DNA from: Eudromia elegans
Taxonomy: Eukaryota; Chordata; Aves; Tinamiformes; Tinamidae
Assembly (NCBI GenBank): GCA_003342815.1
Contig: PTEX01000015.1
Span: 5,821,151-5,885,150 of the forward strand
Reading direction: 5' to 3'
DNA length: 64,000 nt
In this document: positions 11,054 through 22,901 of the stretch, one piece after another
How positions within the stretch are numbered: the first letter of the stretch is position 1
How the letters are laid out: the number at the start of each line of letters is the position of its first letter
Translations under genes and position numbers: made by a program
Notes under the pieces: generated by a model
The model's input: only the letters and a program-made list of their open reading frames with translations
Database searches by the model: none
Told to the model about the DNA's origin: nothing

Positions 11054-11859
11054 ATATCTCTCTGACTCTTATGCTTTCACCTGCTGCTTTTGAAGGATGT
11101 GCTTGAGTGTGATCGGATGTAATTTAGAATATAATTTTGAGGCTAATATGGATACATGAACAAGAACATATTTGTATTAAGATGATTGCTATTAATGCTC
11201 AAGCCAGGAAGAAAAAAATCTAAGTTCTCCCATGCAATTAGCAATTAACAGATGAATTTCATTGAATAGGTGCCCTTTTTAAAAATTTTTTTCAGTACAG
11301 ACCACCAAAATACCTATTTTTGTGAGATGGATTTTCTACCATTTGAGACTATGCTCAAATAAGTTTTGATTAACTTATCTTAAATTCAAATAAGAGTTTT
11401 GATTTATTAGTTGTTGTTCATGTAAAGACCTGTGTTTCATTTTGCCAGCCAAGGATCATACAGAGAGTGATCTAAAAATCTGTCAATGATCTCTCAAATT
11501 AGGGAAACATGTACTGTTAAGAACTTTTAGTTCTTCTTTATTTTTTTCTGTGAAAAAAAAATGTGAAGAACAGGTAGGTGAACACTACCTCTTTTTATCT
11601 GTTGGCAAATCTACCATTTCATTCAGCATAAGGAAAGTTAGAAAAGTTTACTGATTTTGCTTATGTCCATTCTTTCTGACGGGTTTAAAAGACTTCTTTA
11701 TTCTTTTAGTCTTTCTTTAGTTTTCCATTTTTTAATTTTATTTTAATTTTTGTAGTTCTGTAATTTGTATAAAAGATGAGTTTGATCGAAATCATTCAAC
11801 CGTCTTTTATATTAGGCCTTCAATGACGTTCCTACTTAAGGAAAAGAGGAATTTCTATG
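11054..11859. other. AT-rich intergenic sequence
   Basis: No gene or repeat recognised. Short A and T runs only. Confidence 0.6.
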
Positions 11860-11943
11860 TGATTCATAGAATCACAGAGTGCTGAAGTTTGGAAGGGACC
11901 TCTAGAGGTCATCTAGTCCAACCCACTGCACACCTAGGTTCAT

Positions 11944-12747
11944 CTAGAGCATGTGGCACAGGGTGGTGTCCAGGCGGGTTTGGAAGTTCTCCAGAGAAAG
12001 AGACTCTACCACCTCTCTCGGCAACCTGTTCCAGGGCTCTGTCACCTTCACTGTTAAAAAATTCTTCCTCAAGTTCCTGTGGAACTTTTGGCTGTTTCCT
12101 CTAGTCCTACCGCTGGCCACCACTGAAAAGAGGCCATCACCATCCTCCTCACTCCCTCCCTTGAGGTACTTATAGACACTGATCATGTCCCCTCTCAGCC
12201 TTCTCTTCTTCAGGCTGAACAGGCCCAGCTCTCTCAGCCTTTCCTCATAGGGCAGATGTTCCAGGCCCCTAATCATCTTTGTGGCCCTGCGCTGGACTCT
12301 CTCTAGCAGCTCCACGTCCCTCCTGCACTGGGGAGCCCGGAATTGCACACAGTACTCGAGGTGCGGCCTCACCAGGGCTGAGTAGAGGGGCAGAATCACC
12401 TCCCTCGACCTGCTGGAGACGCTCTGCTTAATGCGCCCCAGGATCCCATTGGCCTTCTTGGCCACGAGGGCACACTGCTGCCTCATGATCAAACTGTCAT
12501 CCACCATGATGCCCAGGTCCCTCTCTGCGGGGCTGCTCTCCAGGAGGTCGGTCCCCAGCCTGTAGGCATGTCTGGGGTTATTCCTCCCCAGGTGCAGGAC
12601 CCGGCACTTGCCCTTGTTGAACTTCATGAGGTTTCTCATCGCCCAGCTGTCCAGTCTGTCCAGGTCCCTCTGGATAGCAGCACAGCTGACAGCTGGGCTG
12701 TCAGCTATTCCTCTCAGTTTGGTGTCATCAGCAAACTTGCTGAGCAC
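11944..12747 (-). pseudogene. CR1 ORF2 fragment: RT catalytic motif and C-terminal region
   Basis: 267 codons on the - strand. It begins at [10 protein letters not shown], where FADD is the CR1 form of the reverse transcriptase YxDD catalytic motif. It continues through the thumb-like region ([26 protein letters not shown]) to the ORF2 C-terminus ([29 protein letters not shown]). The frame is separated from the upstream RT part by a 4-base deletion next to the FADD motif, as judged against the 49.8-kb copy. The protein is therefore broken. Confidence 0.9.
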
Positions 12748-13163
12748 TTCATCCCTTCATCCAGGTCGTTAATGAATAAGTTGAACAGGACCGGACCAAG
12801 GACTGAGCCCTGGGGGATACCACTAACCACAGGCCTCCAACTGGCCCTCGCACCACTGATCACCACCCTCTGAGCCCTACCATTGAGCCAGTTCTCAATC
12901 CACCTCACCATCCACTCCTCTATCCAACACTTCCAGAGCTTGCCCAGGAGGATGCTGTGAGGGACGGTGTCAAAAGCCTTGCTGAAGTCCAGATAGATCA
13001 CATCCACCGCCTTGCCCTCATATACGCAGTCAATCACTCCATCATAGAAGGCTATCAGGTTAGTCAAGCATGATTGCCCGTTGGTGAACCCATGCTGGCT
13101 ACTCCTGAGCACCTTCTTGTCCTCTATGTGCCTGGAGACAATGGGCAGTATGAGTTGTTCCAA
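12714..13163 (-). pseudogene. CR1 ORF2 fragment: RT fingers/palm
   Basis: 149 codons on the - strand containing reverse transcriptase motifs in order: [16 protein letters not shown], then the first catalytic aspartate in [13 protein letters not shown], then [20 protein letters not shown]. It overlaps the following ORF2 fragment in another frame because of a small deletion at about 12747. The N-terminal part and the endonuclease are missing through 5' truncation. Confidence 0.9.
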
Positions 13164-13429
13164 CTCTTTATTTTAGGATAGATAACTTAGGATAAAGATA
13201 TAATTTTCTCCTAATTCTGTGTACTTGATTTGTTCTAGATATTGAAAAAATATATTCTAGATATTGAAACAGCAATTTAAAACTGAATGGACTGGGTGTT
13301 GAGCTCACATGTAAAGTGTAATTTAAGTTTGATTCTATTCAAATCAGATGATAAGTCATTTTAGTCTTTTCAGATATGGTCTTGAACTAGGCAGTCTCCT
13401 GCTTTCTCATATGTTTTGCAATGGCTTTG

Positions 13430-13611
13430 ATTTCTGTCTTTTTCCTTTAATTTTTCTTCTTTCTTTTTCTGCTTTTCCTTTTTCTTCTTCTTTTTTTTCT
13501 TATTCTCTTGTTTGCTTTTCTCTTTATTTCTTTTTGCCTTCTATCTTGTTGTTTCTCCTTTTTCTTTTGCCTGCCTTTCTTTTTTCCTTCCTCCCTTCCT
13601 CCCTTCTTTTT
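13430..13611 (+). repeat. Polypyrimidine tract
   Basis: About 180 bases composed almost wholly of T and C on the + strand, with few interruptions. It is low-complexity sequence and accounts for the Phe/Leu/Ser-rich open frame at 13348-13659. Confidence 0.85.
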
Positions 13612-14153
13612 ACAACACATATTGAAGACTGTAAAGGAGAGATGATAGTGTTACTGTAAGCACTGTTCTTCATTAGTACACCCTGAAGAAGTATATCCTA
13701 AAAAAGAATATAAATGAGGGCAAGAAGCACCTTGATAAGTCTTAATTTCTTCTTCTACCCCAAAGCTGAATGGTATCTGTGTTGTCCTTGAGAAATAGTA
13801 GTGAAGTGATTTTTAAAGTATTTCTCTAATAGATATTCCATATCCTTCCTTTGGAGTGTATTTTTCATATATTAGAGAAAACCAAACCAAACCAAAACAA
13901 AATCATTTTTCTGTTGTAGTTTGTCTCTGCACCTTACTGCATAAGCTGATGTGCATGCCAACAATTCTTCTTCTCATTGCCTGTGACAAGTGGAAGTTTG
14001 CTTTCATGGCAACTTCAGCCCAAAGTTTTCCATTTTATTTCTTTGCTTCCACCTTTCCTACAGGCTCTGTCTATCACACAAAGCATCTGATCTTCTGCTG
14101 TCTGTGTTGCACACAGTGAGCTGGGACTGATAAGGTCTTAGTGTCAAACTGAT

Positions 14154-14203
14154 TGTTTCTCCAGGTTCTGTTTACTCTGGTATAAACAGAACCTGGAGAA
14201 ACA
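14154..14203. repeat. Perfect 21-bp inverted repeat with 8-base loop
   Basis: Arms 14154-14174 and 14183-14203 are exact reverse complements (tgtttctccaggttctgttt on the left arm from 14154 region; loop ctctggta). A second hairpin of 8 bp with a 4-base loop follows at 14202-14221. Part of the right arm (ctggagaaacagag) recurs at 14405-14418. Confidence 0.85.
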
Positions 14204-14738
14204 GAGTCTAGTCAGACTCTGGATATACTCAGGTCACACGCTGACTCTGCAGTGACTCTGCTTCTAGGCTGGCCCAACAGTTCATATTTTCTTGGCTTTC
14301 CTGCAAGACTGAGGGTTCACGTGGGAAAATGGGAGTATGGTACGGATAGGAACGAGCTGATGCAGTTTCCATTTTTAACTGCAGTTACGGAGGTTAGGGC
14401 TGAACTGGAGAAACAGAGACAACTCATAAGCAAAACTGGAATGGTTTCACTTCCACTGACAGATGTGTTATTTTTCCATATGAGAAGTCCTATCTCTGAT
14501 GACATACAGCTGCCTCTTTGGCTTCTTGTGAAGCCTTGTGAAGATCAGATTTCTTCCTTTCACTGTAGTAGCAGCATTCTAACAAAACATATTTTTATTT
14601 GTTTTATAACTATCTATGGAGGGACACCCAATGATGGTGCCCTAAGACAATCAACTACAGCTAAGCAGACTGAATAAGATGACAATTATAAATGTAAGGA
14701 TAAGTCTAAATAAGATTACAACATTTGAGAGTAGCTTT

Positions 14739-14744
14739 GGGAAC
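14739..14744. repeat. Target-site duplication, left (gggaac)
   Basis: Six bases identical to 15488-15493, immediately outside the TG end of the LTR. Confidence 0.8.
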
Positions 14745-15487
14745 TGTGGGAAATGTTTAGAGCTTAATAAGGCAGGGAGATTAGTATAACTTAGACTTAG
14801 CATAAGCAGATGATATAGTATAGCATAGGGCATGGCGCTCGGAAGATGTCGCGATGTCACGGAAAGACAGGAAGGAGGCGTGTAGCCTAGGAATGATTGA
14901 AGAGGACATATAAGGCAATAAGTAAAATAATTGTAGTAATGGTTTTAGAAGAATATGGATCTATGGCCTATCAAAACTCACTCTTCTCTTAGCATAACTG
15001 CAGGCTCTCTTGACATGACTACAGGCCGTGCTGATTCCGCTGCGCTACAAGGACTCTGAGAATAAAGAGATAAAGATGCTGGGAACGGAGCAGCCAGGAG
15101 CTGGGAGTGCTGAGGCTGCAAGGACACTCAGAGCAGAGAAGTAAAGAAATAGCACTGTGGAGCGAGCGGAGGAGTGGGAACCAACTTCAAACGTGGGACT
15201 GAGTGAGCTCAACAAGATAAGAGCCAGACCACCTGCAGCCTAATTATAAGGATGCGTGCCTTTAGCCAATCATTATGTTAGTGTGTGCGTGAACAGTAGT
15301 ATGTAACCAATCTCCAGTCAGAAGCAAGCTTCCACATTCAGCCTGAGTATATATGCAAGCCAAGTCAAGCAATAAATGCCATTTGCTGCATCCTCATATT
15401 GGTGTCTGTGCGCAATGGCCCTGAGGTGGGGGTAACCTCAGTGCAGTCCAGCAACCAAACGAGGCTTGCCGATGCAAGACGGCAACA
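14745..15487 (+). mobile_element. Solo LTR of an avian alpha/beta-like endogenous retrovirus
   Basis: The element starts TGTGGG, ends GCAACA, and is flanked on both sides by the same six bases gggaac (14739-14744 and 15488-15493). A 6-bp duplication is typical of alpha- and betaretroviruses. A TATA box (TATATATG, 15349-15356) and poly(A) signal (AATAAA, 15371-15376) are 22 bp apart. The sequence after the signal (gccatttgctgc, then attggtgt) resembles the R/U5 of avian leukosis/sarcoma virus LTRs as I remember them. At 743 bp it is longer than the exogenous alpharetrovirus LTR. No internal retroviral region adjoins it, so it is a solo LTR, probably formed by recombination between the two LTRs of a former provirus. 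The intact duplication suggests a moderate age. Confidence 0.85.
15349..15376 (+). promoter_or_regulatory. LTR TATA box and polyadenylation signal
   Basis: TATATATG at 15349 and AATAAA at 15371 sit close together as in alpharetroviral LTRs, where transcription starts just before the poly(A) signal. CCAAT-type boxes occur upstream in agccaatcat and taaccaatct (about 15257 and 15304). Confidence 0.7.
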
Positions 15488-15493
15488 GGGAAC
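15488..15493. repeat. Target-site duplication, right (gggaac)
   Basis: Six bases identical to 14739-14744, immediately outside the CA end of the LTR. Confidence 0.8.
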
Positions 15494-16009
15494 GATACAG
15501 GATCTGATTTCATGCTTCATAAGAAGCTGAACTCATGCACTTAACTTCATCTATTCGGTGGGCAAACCTAACAACAGCATCTGACAGGAGTTATAAAGAG
15601 TATGGTACATCGTGTGGTCGAGACCATCTTACCTCATCTACTCCAAAGCACCCATGTGAGGAGAAAAAAATGGACCAGGATTGCCCTGTGCTCCTGCAGA
15701 GGCAGTGAAGAGGGATAGATGTGACCTGGGAATGTCAGGTGGCTGAGTCTGAGGAGCAATATCTTTCAGAGACATACGATACCTCTAATAGCTATGTATA
15801 TGTGGTAGAGATAGCTATAGCACTAGCTATACTATGATACAGTAAGTATAGAGGTCCCTATATGGTCCTCTATGATATTAGAGGTCCATGATACATGCGA
15901 CAATCAGTGAAACTCACAAGAGTTGTATGAATCACACCTTGTACTTCATGAATAATAGCAATTGTACACAAACCGTGCATATGTAAGTATACATATGAGT
16001 ATGTAAGTT

Positions 16010-16027
16010 TATATATATATACACACA
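16010..16027. repeat. (TA)n-(CA)n microsatellite
   Basis: Uninterrupted alternating TA then CA units. A (TG)7 run follows about 75 bp to the right at 16103-16116. Confidence 0.85.
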
Positions 16028-16102
16028 TGCTTACAAGCTATGCTTTAGTAGGTCTCTTTTCTGGCTGCACAGAATGGGTTAGTTTTGAAATAATTTGATT
16101 TT

Positions 16103-16116
16103 TGTGTGTGTGTGTG
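16103..16116. repeat. (TG)7 microsatellite
   Basis: Seven uninterrupted TG dinucleotides. Confidence 0.9.
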
Positions 16117-17547
16117 CTATCTCTTTCTAAAACATCTGAAGAGGGGTATTTTGTGTTAATGGGCAAGTGCATAGAAATAGATTTATTAATTAGTTTTGAA
16201 TACCTGTCTCTGAGGAAGCCTTGCACTATATTGCATATATTGTTTGCCTTTCTTCTAGAGACTGTTAAAAGCAATGGGACATGGCTATATGTATCATCAA
16301 AAGAGTTTTATCCCAACAACCTCTAGTGTCCAAGACTCCCGGCACTTTGCACCTGGTAAGTCTGGGTGGGTGGGTAAGTCTGGGGTGGGTGATTTGCAGT
16401 GTACTGTACTCTGCAGCAGCAAGAAGACGGTCCCTTTCAAGGCATAGATTGCCAAGTAGTTAGTGAGCTCAGTTTATGTGACCTGGTCAATGTGTCGGCC
16501 ATTGAATTCCAAGCAGATTGATACTCATTAAGGAGCTGTTATCTCTTGATCTGGTCTTTTTTCTGAAGTTCACACTGTTCAAGTGATTTTGGGAGGGTAT
16601 TAACATAGGCTTAAGTATAATTAATTAATAAGTTGCTTAAGTGTCAGATTTCAAGTATGACTTTGTAAAAAGCAGCAATTATCTGGCTATTTATTTACAT
16701 ATTTATCTCTTACTGTCTGAATCTACAGATTTTCTCCATCTCAGATGTGTCTTTAAATGTCCTTGGGATGGCAGGGAACCCCTTCTCCATCCACAGCTCC
16801 CCTGCTCTCCTCCTGCACTGCTGAAGCTGAGCCTTCGCCTGATCACCCAACACAGGCAACTATAGTATCTATAGCAACTATAACCACATAGGCCCAACTA
16901 AAATGTTCCTTAGAGTTGAATTGCTAGGTAATGGGACACAAAGGGTGGCTGCCTTGGGCAGATGTTTCCCAGCCCACCTGCTGCTTTCCCTTCCCCAATA
17001 ATTGCATTTTTCAGCCAAAACCACTAGGTGTCACAAGCACTCACATCGAAACACTAAAATCCTCTAAAATATTATCCTAGAGATCCTGGTATTTTCCTCA
17101 TTCTGATCGGAGTGGCTTAATTCCGCGACACAGATTTTCTGTTAATGTGGGGAATCCGAGACATAATGTATGGACCGCATAGAGCTGGTCCATAATGTTT
17201 TGTGGCAAGACAATGGTTATACAAGGGAATTATGTCTGTTGTCATCAGCACCTTAATTCAGTTAGCCATAGAAAGCTAATAAATAGGGCACAATTTGAAA
17301 GATCTACAGATTATATCTGACATAAGTCAATATGCTGGTGAAATAGGGTGTGTAAAAGTAGGATATAGAAAAGGCTCCACCCTGGCAGAAGCCTGTGGTT
17401 AAGAAACACCATGGTTAAGGATCCTCAGGTTTACTTACATTCAAGCTAAAACTGAGTAATCCATGCCTCCAGTGAAACAAATCTTTCCCTTCTCTTTCTG
17501 CTTTTTCCCGTCTCTCTCTCTTTTTTTTGGTGTGTGGGTTGGTTTTT

Positions 17548-17604
17548 NNNNNNNNNNNNNNNNNNNNNNNNNNNNNNNNNNNNNNNNNNNNNNNNNNNNN
17601 NNNN
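17548..17604. other. Assembly gap (57 Ns)
   Basis: A run of Ns preceded by a T/G-rich low-complexity stretch (ttttttttggtgtgtgggttggttttt), which probably caused the gap. Confidence 0.99.
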
Positions 17605-20600
17605 TGAATGAATCAATCATTCCTGCTTAGCAGTTTGTGTTTTACATTACCTGGAAAGCAGTATTTGCAGATTCCCGGTGAGACTTACCGTACACTACAG
17701 GTTGACTCGTAGGAATATGAGATACCAACCTTTTCCAAAAAGTATACCTCATTTTTTTTTCAAATGTTACAAAATAAGAAAAGTTAGATTATTTTTGGTA
17801 ACCCTTTAAAGCTACATTTTGATTTTGCAGAGAGACATTTCCTTTTCCAAAGTCTCTTTTTTTCCCTCAGGAAGACCCTCCCACACTCCACCTCCGTGCA
17901 GTACATTCACCTACGTGCACAACCATCTGCGTTATTGCTGCTCTCAAAGGCACGGCTCGGTACCTCATCAAACTCCATGCCGAACAGACAGAGCAAGTGC
18001 AGATGTTCTGTCTACAAGGACGGAAACCCAAGTCTTCCCAATTTGTGCCCTAGTTCTGCTGAGCACTGTGGCAAGCCCAGTGCTTTTCAGCTCTTGCTGG
18101 CACCTGCTTGCAACAGGCACAAGAGTGGATGTAACAAACTGCTGGAAGGAGATTACTGGGGTGATGGGAAGTGCATGGGAAAGGAGCTGTGCATATATAC
18201 CAGCCTAGTAGCAGACTTGCTGCTGGTGTTATAAACTCTCTGGCTTCAGGAGTCTGTGCTGCAATAGGACAGGCAGTGCTGGCTTCCCTATATTCTCCCT
18301 CTTTCCCAATTCTCTGCAATACCTTTCCCATCTATTTCAAAAATTCTCTTTGAACTGTATGTCTGGGGCTCTGTATTGCCAGTGTCTCCAGCATCACTGA
18401 CTTCAATTCTGTCAGCATTTTAACTCTTTTGAGAGCATGAAAAAGGATGTGCTAAAAGGATTTAGTTCTTCCATGAGTCTTAGTATAGTCAGAAAGTTTG
18501 GGTTACCAAACTTACCATATTTTTGTTTTTTAATTAATCAAAATTTCACAGTTTTTACACAGAAACCTAGAATATGGTTAGACCTAGTGGTTAGACCACC
18601 TAGAATGTGGTTAGGGACTCGATCAAACATGGTATTACTGCATTACATTCCAACAGTGTTATAAATCTGGAGTGGCCAATCATTTTGTCATGTGAGCTGG
18701 CTATACAAGAGCGTAACGGCTTCAGGCTACACAAGGTGATGAATTTATGCATTATAAAGTACTGCACTGACTGCACTGCTCTATAAAGTACTGCACTGCT
18801 CCTAGAATAGATTATATAATCCCAAAAGAAACACAGACCATTCATTCCTTTTGTAAAATAGAGTTTCAAAGAAAGATTAACATCAGGATGTAGCTGTGAG
18901 TTACTAGCACATAAAACTGCATATTGCTTAAGTCATAGTGTGCAGTGCCTTCTTGGTCAAATTAATCACTCTTGCAAGACAGCTAATTTGGTTCCAAAAA
19001 TAATATTTAAAATGAATGCAGAATGTTACTAAATTATTACTAAGTAGCCACCTGCTGCACATATATGACATTATATTTGTGTATTGCTGCAATAATCTTA
19101 ACTGTGCTTACAGGTAAAGTTCAATTCCACATACTGTTTTGTTAATCATCTACGATGTAAACACAATCAATTATGGCTGGCGGTAATTACTGTGTTGAAT
19201 CATTTTCTTACAACACTTACATAAAAAATCAGATTTAAAAAGATTTCAAATGTTACTTGTATTTAGTTGAAGGTGTGTACTGAACCATAATAGGTACAAT
19301 TACAGAGATAAGATTAAGGAGGTGCCAGCTCTCTCTTCCCTTCTGCCCCCCACACTTTCTTTTTTAATATATATATGTTTTCAGCATGACTTTGTAACGA
19401 GGATTTTTGTAGGCCCGCTCTCCATAGATACCAGGCATTCTCCAGGCAGAATCAACAGAAATCTTCTAATGTCCGTGTCCTTTTAAGGCCCTTTCCCATG
19501 TATCAGTCTGTTGGAGGTATTTCGTCTATATACCAACCAGAAACAGCACCTGAAAAAAGAAAAAGAAAGAAAAAGAAAAAAAATTTCATTTTGTTACCAC
19601 TGGGGTGTGCCACTTAGAAAGGATTATGTTTTCTACCCAGTAATTCATTTGCCTTCAGCTTCATACTAGACCTTTGCCCTGTACATTCATCTGGCACTTT
19701 CCACATGTCAAACCACATAGAAATAGAATCAAAGAAAGCATCACCCTTGTCTTCTAAAAGGGAGAAAAAGGAGAATGAAGGGGTGATGTTTCTTGCCCAG
19801 TGCCGCGTAAACATGGCAAGCAAAGACCAAAGACATAAGCCTCTAGCTTTGCCAGCAGGATTTGTTTCACCTGAAATTGGCCATTTGGAAGTTAGGCCTC
19901 TGCTTTTACTGGGCTTAACATTTTAATTAATTAGCTTTTTGGTTAGGCTCTTTCTCTTGCCAGTGGATCATCTTAGGCAGTTGCAGGTGTCAGTTCAGCC
20001 TTCCTACTTTGCACGCCTGTTTTGCATGAGAAATTCCCTTAAGAATGGCCTGTCTCTTTCTCTACTGATTAGGGAGTTACCTTGGACTGTGTGAGATACC
20101 CACAATTTAGAAGGCGACCTTTAGGTGAGTGTACTCCCACTGTGACCTCCCAAAGTCCCTTTAGACTCAAATGGTTTGGTGATTCTGTGCTGCCTTCTGT
20201 GCTACACACACCCCAAACACACTTTGGAGACATTTACGGTTTAACACTGAGGACTGAATCAAATTAGGCAACAAAGGTCAACTCTGGGTTGTACTGTCAC
20301 CTCCAATAACTACGTTTTCAGAAGCATGTTTTCATAGCACAATTACAGGGGCTCCTGCTTTGGTCTTTGGAGAAAGTATAGGAAATTCATTTTGGAATAT
20401 TAGTGAGAGTGAAATGAAGAAAGTGTCATGGAAAAAGATAGTGTGCACACTCTCAACTTCCACGAGAGCAGAGAGAGAGGTTCAGATAGTCCTGCTAACT
20501 GATCACTTGATAGGTTAAGCAAATGGACTGCATTTACTTAGCATTAAAATTTAATTCCTCCAAAGACAGTTGTCGGATGATTTTCTTCAGGAACATCACT

Positions 20601-22728
20601 TGATTTGGAAGAAGTAAACCATTACCATTATTCTGGAATGAAAATTAAGTGAAAATTAGATGAAAAAAAATTCATATTTTAGCATCAAAGGCCAGTCAGG
20701 GAAATGTCAAACATGCAAATCCTTGAGCATGCTAGAAAGGAAAACTGGTATAAAGAGAATCCAAATGGTTGGTCACTTGAACTCCATGCAGTTTGAGAAA
20801 TAGGTAGTCTGTGCCCTAAATTCTGTAGAGAATTCCAGTTCGAAACACTGTTGACATTTGCCTCGGGGAACAAAACAGTGTAAAGTGCATGCACAGGTTT
20901 CCCATTGGCTTTTACAGCAGAAATGTGCACTGAAAAGAGCCAAGTGAATGTTAAATATTGATTTCTCAACATGTTGCTAGTGTATTTCCCATTGCACAAA
21001 TTGCACAAAATGAAAAAGGACTATAAATAGAACAGTATGACGGCAGTCTTACATTCCATGCTCAGTGGCGTTGACGTTTTCAGTTGACAAGTCTCATAAA
21101 GTTATTCTCCTTATTAAACAACATATTTATATTCTCTATCAGCTTGTAGAAAAATAATAGAATTTTCTCAATTTTCTCTCTTTCTCATTTATCAATCAGC
21201 CAATCTCAGCCAGCCTTGAAGCTGTTGGAAAACTGAAATGATATTTTCCTGCGACTTCTTGTGAGGAGATTTAACCCCTTTCTGTCTACAGACGGTAAAC
21301 AAACAAACAAACAAACAAACAAAATACAACACCACCCCACAACATTGTTGGAGCAGTAGAACATTGTTTTTTATTCACTACCACATTAATCCCAAATAAA
21401 ATCAAACCCAAATAAATCAGAGAGGATGACTGCATATGGCTTTGACAGTACTAAATTATTATTCATGTCTTTAGAAATAAATGAGTAGGTGCTTGCACCT
21501 ACTCTTGTTCCATTTGTGGAACAAGAAATAACAGAAGAGAAGGGTATTAGGGTGGTTAGTGAGCAAAACTACAAGACATTGAAACTGATGTTCTGTGTTG
21601 CTTTGAGCCAATTACGCACAGATCTTCAAAGGTGCCTAAGTGCCTTTCAACATCTGGCTGTAGTCTCCTGCTTATCGTTCTCATTTGAAAGATATCATGA
21701 TAATATTCTCTACTTCAAGGTTGCCTACTGAGATACTCAAGTACTTAAATAATGAGATCGTTAAGTATTTTAAAGAAAATGCTATGAGATGTGTTGAAAG
21801 TCACTAAAGAATTTTAAAAATTATGCTAATCAGGATTTAAAATTACAGAGATGAGCCCAAACCGTCCTCAGTCCCACCATAAATTATAGCCCTTGCCTCT
21901 GCACCCCCCAAAACATGCACGTGGCGCAGGTAGACACGAGCACACACTGCTCTTCCGTCCCTCAGGTTCTCAGCCTGAACCCCAAAGCCAGGAGAGTTCA
22001 CAGCTGCTCCTGTAACCTTCTGGATTGCCCCACCGGGCAGCACTGCCTCCCAAGCACTCCTGAGGCGCAGCATCCTCCAGCAGCTCCCCTGGGGGACGAG
22101 GCCTTTGACTACCACTCTGAAAGACACATAAAAGACCCTGAATTTACTGTTTTTCCTTTTCAGTCTTGATTAAGGTATTGCTATTGTTAACACTTCAGAG
22201 GAAAAAAAATCCCTCTCATGTGAAATTAATCCAAATATAAGGGAGGAATTAGAGTCTTTACATACTTTTAAACATTTTTCATCCAGTCGAATAAAAGTGA
22301 CATCTTGATCTGTGTTACGTTGTTCCTTTGCTCCCTTTTAAGGGCTTTGTGCTGTTTGTAAGTTGTTAGAAATTTCTTCTCTGAACTTCAGTCAGTGTTA
22401 ACTGCTCCTCTGATACCAGAGCCCTTTGTTTTTGGGTCAGGCCAGTGACTGAAGCTAATTGCATCCTTCTTGCATGGGAGGGACCACACTGACTTGTTCC
22501 ATTCTCCTGTTTTGAAATCAAAAGATCTCTGCAAGCCAGGGAACTGATAGGTGAGCTACACATACATTGCACGTGATAGTATGTGTCATCCCAAGTCCTG
22601 GATACGTTGATGGAAAAATACATCATTATTAAATGCAGTATTCTTGATTCTGTTTCAAATAGATTGCAATTCATATGCAAAATCAACATATTCTAGACAT
22701 GTAAGTGTTTCAATATACATTTAAAAGC
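17605..22728. other. AT-rich intergenic sequence
   Basis: No supportable gene. It includes a purine tract at 19552-19583, an (AAAC)6 microsatellite at 21297-21320 and a small local duplication of tataaagtactgcactg near 18755-18800. Open frames such as 17819-18208 and 21843-22127 lack any recognisable domain. Confidence 0.55.
21297..21320 (+). repeat. (AAAC)6 microsatellite
   Basis: Six perfect AAAC units followed by AAAA. Confidence 0.95.
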
Positions 22729-22862
22729 ACCACAGAAGGGTTGGCTAAAAGGAGCTTCTAGAGGTCATTTAGTCCAATCTCCTGCTCAGTGCAGGATTAT
22801 CACCAGTCCCCTTAGGTCACCTACCTGGGTCTTGAAAAATCCAAGGGTGGAACTCTTGACTG
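22729..22862 (-). mobile_element. CR1 LINE 3' fragment, degraded
   Basis: The + strand reads gggttggctaaaaggagc, then ctagaggtcatttagtccaa, then a line resembling caagggtggaactcttgac, which parallels the CR1 3' UTR in the 12-kb and 50-kb copies. It is only about 130 bp and clearly diverged. A T21 run lies just to the right at 22881-22901. Confidence 0.75.
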
Positions 22863-22880
22863 CATACATAACAGAATTGA

Positions 22881-22901
22881 TTTTTTTTTTTTTTTTTTTT
22901 T
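22881..22901. repeat. T21 homopolymer
   Basis: An uninterrupted T run next to the degraded CR1 fragment. It is not a CR1 tail, since CR1 ends in short 8-bp repeats rather than poly(A). Confidence 0.9.

Larger units (their letters stand above)
11860..13163 (-). mobile_element. CR1 LINE, 5'-truncated copy with RT region
   Basis: A - strand insertion with its 3' end at 11860 (attcatagaatcaca, the CR1 tail repeat), running through the 3' UTR into the C-terminal half of ORF2, and cut off 5' near 13163 inside the reverse transcriptase. Long open frames remain and the DNA is strikingly close to the 49.8-kb copy (roughly 95% by eye over 12210-12460). It is therefore a comparatively recent CR1. No target duplication is visible, as is normal for CR1. 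Confidence 0.93.
13164..14744. other. Intergenic, pyrimidine tract and hairpin
   Basis: No gene recognised. It contains a long C/T tract at 13430-13611, a perfect hairpin at 14154-14203 and a second small hairpin directly after it. The open frame at 14252-14677 has no recognisable domain. Confidence 0.6.
15494..17547. other. Intergenic, simple repeats
   Basis: No gene recognised. It includes a cluster of gaggtcc inverted repeats at 15849-15888, a (TA)n(CA)n tract at 16010-16027 and a (TG)7 run at 16103-16116. Confidence 0.6.

Noticed and set aside
12568-12873. 101-codon + strand frame
   Set aside because: Antisense shadow of the CR1 reverse transcriptase.
13348-13659. 103-codon frame rich in Phe, Leu and Ser
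   Set aside because: Produced by the polypyrimidine tract at 13430-13611; resembles a membrane protein only by composition.
15494-17547. Internal retroviral region beside the LTR
   Set aside because: The 6-bp duplication closes the element at 15487 and nothing retroviral is recognisable on either side; it is a solo LTR.
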